Source: Treponema sp. (GTDB lineage Bacteria; Spirochaetota; Spirochaetia; Treponematales; Treponemataceae). From it: 64,000 nucleotides of DNA. Where the stretch lies: contig JAEDCN010000002.1 in assembly GCA_016294105.1 (NCBI GenBank), positions 118,046 through 182,045 of the forward strand. Direction: 5' to 3'. Under the pieces are notes generated by a model. That model saw only the letters and a list, made by a program, of their open reading frames with translations. It searched no databases and was not told the origin of the DNA. Positions 25,754 through 34,709 of the stretch are shown here, one piece after another; position 1 is the first letter of the stretch; the number at the start of each line of letters is the position of its first letter. A program made the translations under genes and the position numbers.

Positions 25754-27136
25754 ATGAATCCAAGTGAAATTGCTGGTGTGTTGGCTGCCCAGCGAAATTA
25801 TTTTAACAGTGGGGTAACCCTGCCAGTGTCCTTTAGAATTGCTATGCTGAAAAAGCTATATAAAGCTGTTCAAGGACGAAAGGATGCAATTTTGGCAGCC
25901 CTTACTGCTGACTTGGGAAAAAGTGACTACGAGGGATTCATGTGTGAGGTGGGATTGAGCCTGACTGAAATTTCCTACATGATAGGCCATGTGAAAAAGT
26001 TTGCCAAGGAACAGGTGGTGAAAACTCCTTTGGCTCAGTTTGCTTCTCGGAGCTACAAAAAGAGCGTGCCCTATGGCAATGTGCTGATTATGAGCCCCTG
26101 GAACTATCCTTTCTTGTTGACTATAGAGCCTTTGGCTAATGCAATTGCAGCAGGAAACACAGTGATTGTAAAGCCCAGCGCCTATTCTCCTGCCACCAGT
26201 GCCCTGATGGTAAAACTAATAGAAGAAACCTTTTCTCCTGAATACATTGCTGTGGTAACTGGAGGACGACAGGAAAATGCAGCTTTACTCCAGCAAAAAT
26301 TCGATATGATTTTCTTTACTGGAAGTCAAGCTGTGGGAAAAGAGGTTTTACGTGCTGCTGCAGAGCATTTGACTCCTGCTGTATTGGAGCTTGGGAGAAA
26401 AAGTCCCTGTATTGTGGATGAGACAGCGAAAATCAAGCTGGCAGCAAAGCGAATTGTTTTTGGGAAATACCTGAACTGCGGTCAAACCTGCGTAGCTCCA
26501 GATTTTATCCTGTGTCATTCCAGTGTGAAGGACAAGTTTGTGGCTGCGGTGAAAGATGAACTTAAGAGTCAGTACGGAGCAGCTTCTTTAAATAATCCTG
26601 ATTATGGAAAGATTATCAATGAAAAACATTTCCAGCGGCTACGTGGGCTCATTCAACAGGAAAAGGTTGTGGTGGGAGGAGCTTCCAACGAAGCTACCTG
26701 CCAGATTGAACCTACGGTACTAGACAATGTGACTTGGGAGGATCCTGTAATGCAGGAGGAAATCTTTGGTCCCATTATGCCAATTTTGACCTACGACAGT
26801 CTTGATCAGGTGATAACCAAGCTGCAGAACTGGCCTAAGCCCCTGGCACTCTATATTTTCTCTGAGAAGAAGTCCACTATTGATGCAGTAACCAGCAGAA
26901 TTTCCTACGGTGGTGGCTGCGTCAACGATACCATTATTCATCTGGCTACCAGTGAACTTGCTTTTGGTGGCGTGGGAGAAAGTGGCATGGGTGGCTATCA
27001 CGGTAAGGCTGGCTTTGATGCCTTTAGCCACACTAAAAGCATTGTGGACAAAAAGACCTGGATAGATTTACCTGTTCGTTATCAGCCCTACAACCGAGGC
27101 CTGTACGGAAAGCTCCTTAACTTGTTGTTACGGTAA
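25754..27136 (+). CDS. Aldehyde dehydrogenase, class 3 type
   Basis: 460 aa from ATG 25754, placed after GGAAGGAG; an in-frame start 39 bp upstream has no such site. Oxidises aldehydes with NAD(P)+. Seen: MSPWNYPFLL, IVKPSAYSPATS, FFTGSQAVGKEV, the catalytic cysteine in NCGQTCVAPD, and EEIFGPIMPI. The glutamate motif normally LELGGKSP reads LELGRKSP, a glycine to arginine change beside the general base that could lower or alter activity. The C-terminal hydrophobic LYGKLLNLLLR suggests loose membrane association, as in fatty aldehyde dehydrogenases. Substrate unknown. Confidence 0.9.
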   Translation: MNPSEIAGVLAAQRNYFNSGVTLPVSFRIAMLKKLYKAVQGRKDAILAALTADLGKSDYEGFMCEVGLSLTEISYMIGHVKKFAKEQVVKTPLAQFASRSYKKSVPYGNVLIMSPWNYPFLLTIEPLANAIAAGNTVIVKPSAYSPATSALMVKLIEETFSPEYIAVVTGGRQENAALLQQKFDMIFFTGSQAVGKEVLRAAAEHLTPAVLELGRKSPCIVDETAKIKLAAKRIVFGKYLNCGQTCVAPDFILCHSSVKDKFVAAVKDELKSQYGAASLNNPDYGKIINEKHFQRLRGLIQQEKVVVGGASNEATCQIEPTVLDNVTWEDPVMQEEIFGPIMPILTYDSLDQVITKLQNWPKPLALYIFSEKKSTIDAVTSRISYGGGCVNDTIIHLATSELAFGGVGESGMGGYHGKAGFDAFSHTKSIVDKKTWIDLPVRYQPYNRGLYGKLLNLLLR

Positions 27137-27176
27137 CTGGAGGGGCACCTCCCGACACCGCCCAAGAACCAGTTTT

Positions 27177-27364
27177 CCATCTACCCAACAGTATAGCCCG
27201 ATGATGTTTCTTTAGGGGAAGGACAACCCTCTACTCGGAAGCGGGGTTTTCCTTCCCCTAAACCCCCATCCTTTCCCAGCACCGCTTAGGGGCTCCTGCC
27301 CCTAAGAACCCCAGAAGAAAATGTCCTAGCACCAGAGCCCATCTACCCAACAGTATAGCCCGAT
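27177..27364. repeat. 26-bp direct repeats flanking repeat A copy 2
   Basis: The same 26 bp occur at 27177-27202 and 27339-27364 (beginning CCATCTACCCAACAG), bracketing repeat A. A shorter match, CCATCTACCCAA, is at 4541-4552 near repeat A copy 1. They may be target duplications or part of a tandem unit of 162 bp. The 357-bp gap 27137-27493 is filled by these repeats, repeat B and the polA promoter. Confidence 0.7.
27210..27322 (+). repeat. Dispersed repeat A, copy 2
   Basis: 113 bp, nearly identical to 4181-4291 with a handful of substitutions and small indels. Both internal inverted repeats are conserved. Lies between the aldehyde dehydrogenase and polA genes. Confidence 0.8.
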
Positions 27365-27368
27365 AAAC

Positions 27369-27462
27369 GAAAGAGTTGGGGCAACAGGGAGGTCCCCTGA
27401 GCAGCCGAACTGTGAGCGTAGCGAAGTGCGAGGCTGATTAGGGTTTCCCTGTTGCCTCTTTC
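27369..27462. repeat. Hairpin repeat B, copy 2
   Basis: The stem 27381-27390 with 27446-27455 extends, after a 5-nt bulge, to 27369-27375 with 27456-27462; the inner stem CAGCC/GGCTG is at 27402-27406 and 27432-27436. The central GAGCG-AGCGAAGTG loop matches copy 1. Its right edge overlaps the expected polA -35 position. Confidence 0.7.
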
Positions 27463-27481
27463 ACTTTCAATTTACCCATGC

Positions 27482-27496
27482 TATACTGTCCCCATG
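27482..27496 (+). promoter_or_regulatory. -10 element and leaderless start of polA
   Basis: TATACT (27482-27487), six nt, ATG at 27494. No SD. The -35 position (about 27459-27464) reads TTTCAC and lies in repeat B. Confidence 0.55.
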
Positions 27497-30334
27497 AATA
27501 GTTCTTCATCCCTACAGTCTTCCAACAAGACTTTGTATATTATCGATTCTTACGGGCTTATTTATCGCTCTTATTATGCTTTTATCAGTCGTCCCCTTAC
27601 CAACAAGGATGGGGAAAATGTTTCCGCTGTCTTTGGATTTTTCCGAAACCTGAAGGCGGTGCTGGACAAGTACAAGCCTCATGGTTTGGTAGCAGCCTTT
27701 GATCCTAAGGGGCCAACCTTTCGTCACCAGATGTATGACCAGTACAAGGCAACCCGACAAAAAACTCCAGAGGATCTCCATGCCCAGGTGCCAGTGATAG
27801 AAGAAATTCTTGTGGCCTTGGGAATTCCCGTGTTGCGTCAGGATGGCTTTGAGGCCGATGACGTGATTGCAACCTTGGCAAAGCAATGCTGTCAGCAGGG
27901 GCGACCCTGTAGAATCCTTTCTGCAGACAAGGACTTGATGCAGCTGGTTGATTGCACCACAGAAATCCTAAAGCCAGATAAGGCTGGTGGCTGGGAAGTG
28001 GTGGGAGCTGCTGGTGTGGAGGCAGAATGGGGCGTTCCACCGGAAGGAATGCTTGATTTGCTTTCATTGATTGGAGATACCGCCGATAACGTGCCAGGTG
28101 TGCCTGGGGTTGGAATTAAAACTGCCCTCAAGCTTTTGGGAGAATACGGAAGCTTGGATGGTATTTACCACCATGCAGATGAAATCAAGGGGGCCATTGG
28201 CAATAAGATTCGGGATGGCAAGGATTCAGCCTATTTTTCCAAGGATTTGATTGCTCTCCGTTACGATGTGCCACTAGAAGCTTCTATTGATTCTTTTTCC
28301 ACCGAAAACTTGAATTACCAAGCTGCAGCAGATTTGTTGATGAAGCATGGTGTTCCTGCCGTGGCCAAGCAATATGCCACTGTTTCAGCTGATGCTTCTG
28401 GAGAAACGGCTGATGTTCCTTCTCCCACTGGAGCTGTTTCTTCAGTCTCCCAGAAAAATGCTGCAGAAGTTTCTTCCCAAAATACCAAAGCAGAGGATTT
28501 TACCCAAGACTTTTCCAGCTTCCGCAAAAATACAGGCAATTACAGTGCGGTAACAGATGTGATCCAGCTACAGGCTTTTATCGACCAGGTGCTGGCTAGC
28601 CCAGAAAAAATTGTAGCCTTTGACTGTGAGACCGACGGCTTGAATTGCCGAGAAGCAGCCTTGGTGGGCTTTTCTCTTTCTTGCTGCACTGGTGAGGGCT
28701 TTTACATTCCCTTGGTGTGTGGCGACGGACTTTTGGCTGGCAATTTAATCAGCACGGATGAGGCTCTTGCCCAGCTACAACGGCTTTTTGGCAACAAGGA
28801 TTGTACTGTCATCATGCACAACGGTAAATTTGACTATCAGGTGCTGTGCTGCAACGGACTTCCTCAACCTCAGTGTTTGATTTGGGATACCATGGTGGCT
28901 GCCTGGCTGTTGGAGCCTGAGCGTTCCTCCTATTCTTTGGAGTCCCTAGCTGCAGGAAAGCTGGGATTGGAAACCATTTCCTTTGACTCCATTGTTCCCA
29001 AGGGCTCCACCTTTGCAGATTTAACCTTGGATCAGGCTGTGCCCTATGCTGCAGAAGATGCAGATTTAACTTGGCAGCTGTATCAGCTTTTTAAGCCTCG
29101 TTTGGAACAGACAAATCTTCTCAAGCTCTTTTTGGAGCTAGAAATGCCAGTGCTTCCTGTGTTAGCCCAGATGGAATTGCAGGGCATCCATATTGAAGGA
29201 CGAGAACTGGAGGACTATGGCAGGGAATTGGCTCAGGAAATTGCAGGAATCCAAGCCGAAATCTACGAAATTGTAGGTCATGAGTTTAATATCGCCTCCA
29301 CCAAGCAGCTTCAGCAGGTGCTTTTTGAGGAGCGGGGCTTGCCCACAGGAAAAAAGACAAAGAGTGGCTACTCCACCGACACCAGCGTTTTGGAAACCCT
29401 CGCTGCCTTGGATGTGGTGCCACGAAAAATCCTTGAGTTCCGAGCAAAATCCAAGCTCCTTTCCACCTACGTGGAAACCTTACCAAAAATGGCTGACAGT
29501 CAGGGACGTATTCACACCAGCTTTGTACAGACAGGAACTGCCACTGGTCGTTTTTCCAGTCGAGACCCCAATCTCCAGAATATTCCCGTGCGGGACGAGG
29601 AGGGCCGTCGTATTCGATCTGCCTTTACGGCAACTCCTGGTAAGGTGCTGATTTCTGCAGACTATTCCCAGATTGAGCTGGTGCTTTTGGCCCACCTTTC
29701 TCAGGATGAAGGCTTGTGCTCTGCCTTTAACCAAGGAGTTGACGTCCATAAGGCTACCGCTGCCTTGATTTTTGGAGTGCCAGCCCAGGAGGTGACGGCA
29801 GAAATGCGACGTACCGCCAAAACCATTAACTTTGGCGTCATGTATGGCATGAGTGCCTTCCGCCTTTCCAATGAGCTGGGGATTCCTCGTGGTCAGGCTC
29901 AGGGCTTTATCGAAAAATACTTTGCCACCTACGCTGGAATCAGCCAGTTCAAGGAGGACATGATTTCCCAGGCAGAAGAAAAGGGCTTTGTGGAAACCCT
30001 CATGGGTCGTCGTCGCTACATTCCTGCCATCAATAGCCGCAACAAGCTGGAAAAATCAGGGGCGGAACGAATTGCGGTAAACACCCCCATTCAAGGTTCC
30101 GCTGCCGACATTGTAAAAAAGGCCATGTTGGCGGTAACTGATTTGCTGAAAAAGGAGTCTTGTTCCTCCCAGCTTTTGCTACAGGTTCACGATGAGTTGA
30201 TTTTTGAGTGTGACCAGGGAGAAGCTGACACTGCCGCTGCTTTGATTCGGCAAGGGATGGAATCTGTGGTGGATCTTCGAGTTCCTCTGAAAGTCTCTGT
30301 GGAAATTGGACCACGATGGGGCGACTTCCACTAA
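27494..30334 (+). CDS. polA: DNA polymerase I
   Basis: 946 aa from ATG 27494; an upstream alternative at 27452 would start inside the repeat and upstream of the -10. The 5'-nuclease domain (about 10-290) opens with LYIIDSYGLIYRSYYAF. The 3'-5' exonuclease domain retains the acidic pair in AFDCETDGLN, so proofreading is likely. Polymerase motifs A (DYSQIELVLLAH), B (RRTAKTINFGVMYG) and C (LLQVHDELIFE) are intact. Fills Okazaki and repair gaps. Followed closely by coaE. Confidence 0.97.
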   Translation: MNSSSSLQSSNKTLYIIDSYGLIYRSYYAFISRPLTNKDGENVSAVFGFFRNLKAVLDKYKPHGLVAAFDPKGPTFRHQMYDQYKATRQKTPEDLHAQVPVIEEILVALGIPVLRQDGFEADDVIATLAKQCCQQGRPCRILSADKDLMQLVDCTTEILKPDKAGGWEVVGAAGVEAEWGVPPEGMLDLLSLIGDTADNVPGVPGVGIKTALKLLGEYGSLDGIYHHADEIKGAIGNKIRDGKDSAYFSKDLIALRYDVPLEASIDSFSTENLNYQAAADLLMKHGVPAVAKQYATVSADASGETADVPSPTGAVSSVSQKNAAEVSSQNTKAEDFTQDFSSFRKNTGNYSAVTDVIQLQAFIDQVLASPEKIVAFDCETDGLNCREAALVGFSLSCCTGEGFYIPLVCGDGLLAGNLISTDEALAQLQRLFGNKDCTVIMHNGKFDYQVLCCNGLPQPQCLIWDTMVAAWLLEPERSSYSLESLAAGKLGLETISFDSIVPKGSTFADLTLDQAVPYAAEDADLTWQLYQLFKPRLEQTNLLKLFLELEMPVLPVLAQMELQGIHIEGRELEDYGRELAQEIAGIQAEIYEIVGHEFNIASTKQLQQVLFEERGLPTGKKTKSGYSTDTSVLETLAALDVVPRKILEFRAKSKLLSTYVETLPKMADSQGRIHTSFVQTGTATGRFSSRDPNLQNIPVRDEEGRRIRSAFTATPGKVLISADYSQIELVLLAHLSQDEGLCSAFNQGVDVHKATAALIFGVPAQEVTAEMRRTAKTINFGVMYGMSAFRLSNELGIPRGQAQGFIEKYFATYAGISQFKEDMISQAEEKGFVETLMGRRRYIPAINSRNKLEKSGAERIAVNTPIQGSAADIVKKAMLAVTDLLKKESCSSQLLLQVHDELIFECDQGEADTAAALIRQGMESVVDLRVPLKVSVEIGPRWGDFH

Positions 30335-30350
30335 AAGCTAGGAGAAAAAT

Positions 30351-31031
30351 ATGAGCAAGGAGTGCAATCAAGACAACAATCGGTGGGAAGGGCGAAAGTT
30401 CCCTGTCATCTGTGTCACAGGACCCATGGCGGCGGGAAAAAACCTTGCCTCGGACATACTTGCTTCCAAGGGCTGGGCTTGCGTGGATGCAGACAAGGTG
30501 GCTCACCAAGCCCTAGACCTGCTGAAGGATGAAATTGTAGCCTTGCACAGTGAAAAGGGGCAGCGGCTGGGCATTCAGCTGGTGAATCAGGATGGCAGCT
30601 TGAATCGGCGGGGTATTGGGATACTGGTGTTTGATGATGAGCTTGCTCTGCAGCGTCACGAGGCATTGGTGCATCCCATGGTGGAGCGGTTGCTGGAGGA
30701 TTTTGTGGCGGAACATCCAGAGGAGCCTGTGGTAATTAACGCCACGGTTTTGTACAAAACTCACATCCTGAATAAATGCGATGCCATCCTTTTTATCGAT
30801 GCTCCCAAGGTGCTACGATTTTTCCGAGCCCGCCATCGAGACCACATGCCGGCAAAGCAAATTCTTTCAAGATTTCGTTCTCAATTCGGTATCTTTGCTA
30901 AATATAAAAATACAAATGCCGATATTTACAGGGTATGGAACCTACGAACTCCATACATTCTGGAACGTAAACTAGAAAGGATTGTGACAAGATGGAACAA
31001 AAGAAAATATTGTGGATTATTGCAAGTGTAG
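30351..31031 (+). CDS. coaE: Dephospho-CoA kinase, divergent
   Basis: 226 aa. Phosphorylates dephospho-CoA in the last step of coenzyme A synthesis. The fold is indicated by the N-terminal P-loop GPMAAGKN, DADKVAHQAL, and the HPMVERLLEDF segment with the following VVINATVLYK. The P-loop ends in Asn instead of Ser/Thr, and the C-terminal region is unusual, so activity is not certain, although polA-coaE adjacency is common in bacteria. The 3' end overlaps the SPOR gene by 40 nt. Confidence 0.85.
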   Translation: MSKECNQDNNRWEGRKFPVICVTGPMAAGKNLASDILASKGWACVDADKVAHQALDLLKDEIVALHSEKGQRLGIQLVNQDGSLNRRGIGILVFDDELALQRHEALVHPMVERLLEDFVAEHPEEPVVINATVLYKTHILNKCDAILFIDAPKVLRFFRARHRDHMPAKQILSRFRSQFGIFAKYKNTNADIYRVWNLRTPYILERKLERIVTRWNKRKYCGLLQV

Positions 31032-31771
31032 GCGTTTTCCTTTTGGTTGTTATGGGGGCTGCCCTCATTATCAATCGTCCTGCCCAGGGAGTGGAGCCCA
31101 GCTTGTCTTCTCTTCAAGCAAACAATGACACTTGGGTTATGCCTCCCATAAATGTACCTGCTGCTGATTCTTTTCAGACAGAAGCTGAACTTATGGGTGA
31201 TGTGGCAACTGAAGCTACAGTTGCTGAGCCAGTGCAGGACACCACTGTAGATTCCATGACTGTTTATTCTGGTACCACCACTGTATACGGTTCATCAGCT
31301 ACAACCACCATCGATTTGAACGGTATCAAGGAGGCTGTTGCTCAGGCTACTGTTACTGCCACCAACCAGGCGGGAGCAGCAGCTGTTGCTTCCAAATCAA
31401 CTGTTCCTGCCAAGGCTCCTGCCAGTGAGGCAACCAAGCCTGTGGCTGCTGAACAGAGTACTGCAAAATCAAATACCACAAGCAAGGCTGCTACAACCAC
31501 TTCCAATAAGCTGGTGGATCAGTATTGGGTTCAGGTAGCTTCTGTAACCAACAAACACAATGCAGAAAATGCTCGTGCTGCATTGGCAGCCAACAAGATT
31601 GAAAGCGAGATTTTTACCCACAAGGCTGACGACGGAAAGCTGTACTATCGCTTGAGGGTTGGTCCCTACACCACAAAGACTGAGGCAGAGTACTGGAAGG
31701 GACGCATTGCCCTAATTGATGAGTTTGCTGACACAGAAAGCTTTATCACCAATACTGCTGCAAAGAAATAA
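30992..31771 (+). CDS. SPOR-domain membrane protein
   Basis: 259 aa. One N-terminal membrane segment (about 6-27) with the bulk outside. A long Thr/Ala/Ser/Lys-rich linker leads to a C-terminal SPOR domain (about 178-255: YWVQVASVTNKHNAENARAAL; YYRLRVGPYTTKTEAEYWKGRI). SPOR domains bind denuded peptidoglycan glycans at division sites. The 40-nt overlap with coaE implies coupled expression. Ends before a strong terminator. Confidence 0.92.
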   Translation: MEQKKILWIIASVGVFLLVVMGAALIINRPAQGVEPSLSSLQANNDTWVMPPINVPAADSFQTEAELMGDVATEATVAEPVQDTTVDSMTVYSGTTTVYGSSATTTIDLNGIKEAVAQATVTATNQAGAAAVASKSTVPAKAPASEATKPVAAEQSTAKSNTTSKAATTTSNKLVDQYWVQVASVTNKHNAENARAALAANKIESEIFTHKADDGKLYYRLRVGPYTTKTEAEYWKGRIALIDEFADTESFITNTAAKK

Positions 31772-31828
31772 GCATTATCATTACAATTCTAGTGCAGATT
31801 AACCTGTGCTCATAATTTTCTCCTTTTG

Positions 31829-31867
31829 GGGGCTACCTTTCACTGGGTAGCCCCACTCTTTTTTTAT
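31829..31867 (+). terminator. Intrinsic terminator after the SPOR gene
   Basis: A 9-bp GC-rich stem (31829-31837 with 31846-31854) with an 8-nt loop, followed by a long T run from 31858. Confidence 0.9.
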
Positions 31868-31921
31868 TTTTTTTTCCAAAAAACGTCAAAAAATCGAAGT
31901 TCATCATAATAATAATTATGT

Positions 31922-33409
31922 ATGGACAAAAAAATTTTTTCTTTTATGGTGATTTTGAGTTGGTGCCTTTGCTTTGTTCCCACAAACCAAGGGCTTTATG
32001 CACAGGCTGTTTCTGCTGAAAACTCAAGGATGGAACAGGAAATTACAAGTGAAGGCGGTGGTGGTTTGGAATTGAATCTACCCTACGGCTATGGGGACTT
32101 TATTCCTGGGGTAACGGCAAAGGTTTCCCTGCCGCTGGAACTGCATCCCTGGGAAAATCCTTCTGTCCAAGATGTGGCTACGGCCATAAAGCTGTATTGG
32201 AGCAACAGGATGCAGGTGTACGGTGGCAATGTAAGCTTTGGTGGCCCCACCTCCCTGTTTACCACTGCAGCTCCCACCATGACGGTAAATCCTTTGGCCG
32301 CCTTTTCCTTTCCTGCAGCCTCAGTTACGGTGGGATTACCGGGATTCAATGGAAGCTCTGCGGTCTACGGTGGGGCAGTGGTGGCTAGCCTAGGCAAGGG
32401 CTTTGCCAAGGACAGAATAGGTCTTTGGGCTACAGGTTCCCAGCAAAAGAGGTTCTTTGGAGGTCTCGCTGTTCCCTTGACTCTTGGTGAGGTGCAACTG
32501 CAATTCTCCTCCGCTGTGGGTGTGTGGTTTTTGGAGGATCAGCTTTTTGATTGGGAGGATGAGTGGTACGGAAAGGAATTGCCCTACCATGGAATGTGGC
32601 TGAAGGGGCTTGCTTTGGAAGGGAGACTTACCTGGAATTGGATTAAGCTTTACGGTGGAGCTGTGATGGTAGAACAGCCCTGGGGAGGATTTGGCTACTG
32701 GGGGCGGCTACGGTTTTATCTGGATGTACCTGTAAGGAATTTTCCATTGCAGGTACTGGGTGGAATTTCTGGTGGTCTTCCTGATTCCATCACTGCCAGT
32801 GGTTCTCGGCTCCGGGAAAGCTTTCAGTCATATATCAATCCACAGTTTACTTGGGATTTACGAGAAAAATTTGCTGGCTTGAGACTGAAGGTTGGACTAG
32901 CCTTTGGAGCCAATGTAAAGAACACCGATGAAGATCGTCCCCAGCTTTTTTCCGACGGTAAGCTTCGTGGTGGGCTGGAGCTTCAATTTCCCCTTTGGCG
33001 CTTACAGCTGGTGGGGGATTGGCTTGGCATTAGGCTCCACAATCCATCTGTAAAGGAAAGCCTTCGAAGTCAGGAAAAATATGGTGGCACTGTAAAATTC
33101 ACCTTGAGTGGCGGGATTCCCCGTTTTTCTTTGGGACTTCAAGGATCAGGTCATTATGAAAGGGGAGTCAGTGTCAGCAAGGACAGGATTGTGGCAGCTG
33201 GTAGCGTGAGTATAATGCCCAAGGAAATTGGGAGAACATTGTTGTTTTCACTTGTTCCACAGATGACGGCCTCTACGGAAATGATTTTTTCTCCGGTACA
33301 GGGATTTCATTCTGCTACCACAGAGGCCAAAGCCAGCTGGAACATGGATTTTCCCTTGGTGAAGGTGGGAATCTGGGTGGCGCTGGAATTAAAGCATACC
33401 ACCCAGTAA
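31922..33409 (+). CDS. Exported protein, probable outer membrane beta-barrel
   Basis: 495 aa. A signal peptide (MDKKIFSFMVILSWCLCF to about LYAQA) is followed by a strand-rich body with many aromatic girdle residues (YWGRLRFYLDV; WLGIRLH). The last residues HTTQ lack a terminal Phe. No named family recognised. It has no clear SD and an AT-rich upstream region (TAATAAT) that may supply the -10. Convergent with the COG0523 gene with only four bases between stops. Confidence 0.75.
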   Translation: MDKKIFSFMVILSWCLCFVPTNQGLYAQAVSAENSRMEQEITSEGGGGLELNLPYGYGDFIPGVTAKVSLPLELHPWENPSVQDVATAIKLYWSNRMQVYGGNVSFGGPTSLFTTAAPTMTVNPLAAFSFPAASVTVGLPGFNGSSAVYGGAVVASLGKGFAKDRIGLWATGSQQKRFFGGLAVPLTLGEVQLQFSSAVGVWFLEDQLFDWEDEWYGKELPYHGMWLKGLALEGRLTWNWIKLYGGAVMVEQPWGGFGYWGRLRFYLDVPVRNFPLQVLGGISGGLPDSITASGSRLRESFQSYINPQFTWDLREKFAGLRLKVGLAFGANVKNTDEDRPQLFSDGKLRGGLELQFPLWRLQLVGDWLGIRLHNPSVKESLRSQEKYGGTVKFTLSGGIPRFSLGLQGSGHYERGVSVSKDRIVAAGSVSIMPKEIGRTLLFSLVPQMTASTEMIFSPVQGFHSATTEAKASWNMDFPLVKVGIWVALELKHTTQ

Positions 33410-33413
33410 TTTT

Positions 33414-34703
33414 TTAGAGCTGGGGCTCCACCAAGCACTCGTCAAGCTGAGCGATGATTTTTTCTTGGTCCATATCCTTTCCGATAAACACCATCTTAAT
33501 CATGCGGTCTCCCACCTTTTCGTCCCAGTTAGCCTTAAAGTCTGGGTCTGCTTCCATGGTGGCCTTGATTTGGGCCTTGGTACCGGTGGCCATCCAGTCT
33601 CCAGTAAAGCCCACAGAGATTTGGCGTCCTGCCTGCTCTAGGATAAAGGCACTCATGTTGTCGTCGCTGAGCCAGATAAGGCCCTTGGAGCGGATGATGG
33701 TCTGGGGCCAATCCTCGGCAAACTTGTCCAGCTTGATTCGGTCAAAGGGCTTTCGGCGGAAATACACGAAGGTGCTGATGCCGTATTCATCGGTATGGCT
33801 ATGTCCTGGAGCGTGATGATGTCCGCAGCCACAGCTTTCATCATGATGATGTCCGCAATCACAGCTTTCATCATGATGATGTCCGCAATCACAACTTTCA
33901 TCATGATGATGCTCATGGTGATGACGCTGGTTTTCTTCAAACTTGTTCAGGGCCTTGAGCCATCCAGCGGATGAGAACACTTCTTCAAAGTCAAAGGCAT
34001 TGGTTCCAAGAATCAAGGACAGGTCAATTTCAGAGCGGGTTGTTTCAATAATCTTTGCCTGGGGCTGCAAAACCTGTACCACGTGGCGTACCTGTGCCAG
34101 TTGCTCTGGGGTAACCAAGTCCACCTTGTTGATGAGGACAATATTACAAAACTCGATTTGCTGTATCAGCAAGGCTTCCAGATCGTGTTCTTCCAAGCCC
34201 TTGTTCAGCAGGGAATTTCCACCAGCAAATTCCTGCACCATGCGGGCGGCATCCACCACAGCCACAATGGTGTCCAAACGAGCAACTGCAGGTATTTCAG
34301 GAAGCTGTTCGTCTTCACCTTCTTCAAGATATTCGTCTTGAACTCCCGATAGCAGGTGAATGGTTTCTGCAATGGGCTGTGGCTCACAGACTCCGCTGGC
34401 TTCAATCAGAATGTAGTCAAATTTATTCTGCTTGGTAAGGCTGATGATTTGTTCCAAAAGGTCGGTTTTCAAGGAGCAGCAAATACAGCCGTTTTGCAGG
34501 GGCACAATACTGTCCTTGTCTTCCTCCACAATGCTGGCACCCTTGGCTATCAGTGAGGCATCGATATTCACCTCGCCAATGTCGTTAACGATAACAGCTA
34601 CCTTATAGCCAGTCTGGTTGTTCAGAATGTAATTCATAAGGGTTGTCTTCCCCGCTCCAAGATAACCGGTAAGCAGGGTGACAGGAATAAGTTTGTCTTT
34701 CAT
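33414..34703 (-). CDS. COG0523/CobW-family metallochaperone GTPase
   Basis: 429 aa. Walker A GYLGAGKTTL at about 13-22, the metal motif GCICC (C73, C75, C76), and NKVD for guanine. A His/Asp/Cys insert of three 10-residue repeats (HHHDESCDCG) lies before the C-terminal CobW_C domain. Such proteins move zinc (or another metal) to client enzymes. The reading frame is open far upstream, but that extension covers the divergent gene; the family start is at 34703, six nt after a TATTAT, with TTGCCC 17 bp further up, hence a leaderless message. Which metal and client is unknown. Confidence 0.93.
   Translation of the reverse strand: MKDKLIPVTLLTGYLGAGKTTLMNYILNNQTGYKVAVIVNDIGEVNIDASLIAKGASIVEEDKDSIVPLQNGCICCSLKTDLLEQIISLTKQNKFDYILIEASGVCEPQPIAETIHLLSGVQDEYLEEGEDEQLPEIPAVARLDTIVAVVDAARMVQEFAGGNSLLNKGLEEHDLEALLIQQIEFCNIVLINKVDLVTPEQLAQVRHVVQVLQPQAKIIETTRSEIDLSLILGTNAFDFEEVFSSAGWLKALNKFEENQRHHHEHHHDESCDCGHHHDESCDCGHHHDESCGCGHHHAPGHSHTDEYGISTFVYFRRKPFDRIKLDKFAEDWPQTIIRSKGLIWLSDDNMSAFILEQAGRQISVGFTGDWMATGTKAQIKATMEADPDFKANWDEKVGDRMIKMVFIGKDMDQEKIIAQLDECLVEPQL
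33811..33910. repeat. 30-bp tandem repeat encoding the His-rich metal segment
   Basis: Three copies of a 30-bp unit (33811-33840, 33841-33870, 33871-33900) plus 10 bp of a fourth, differing by a few bases. Each encodes ten residues, so copy-number change keeps the frame and alters metal-binding capacity. Confidence 0.9.
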
Positions 34704-34709
34704 GCTATC

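Noticed and set aside
33811..33910. Possible CRISPR array in the 30-bp repeats
   Set aside because: The units are contiguous, without spacers, and encode the metal-binding insert in frame.
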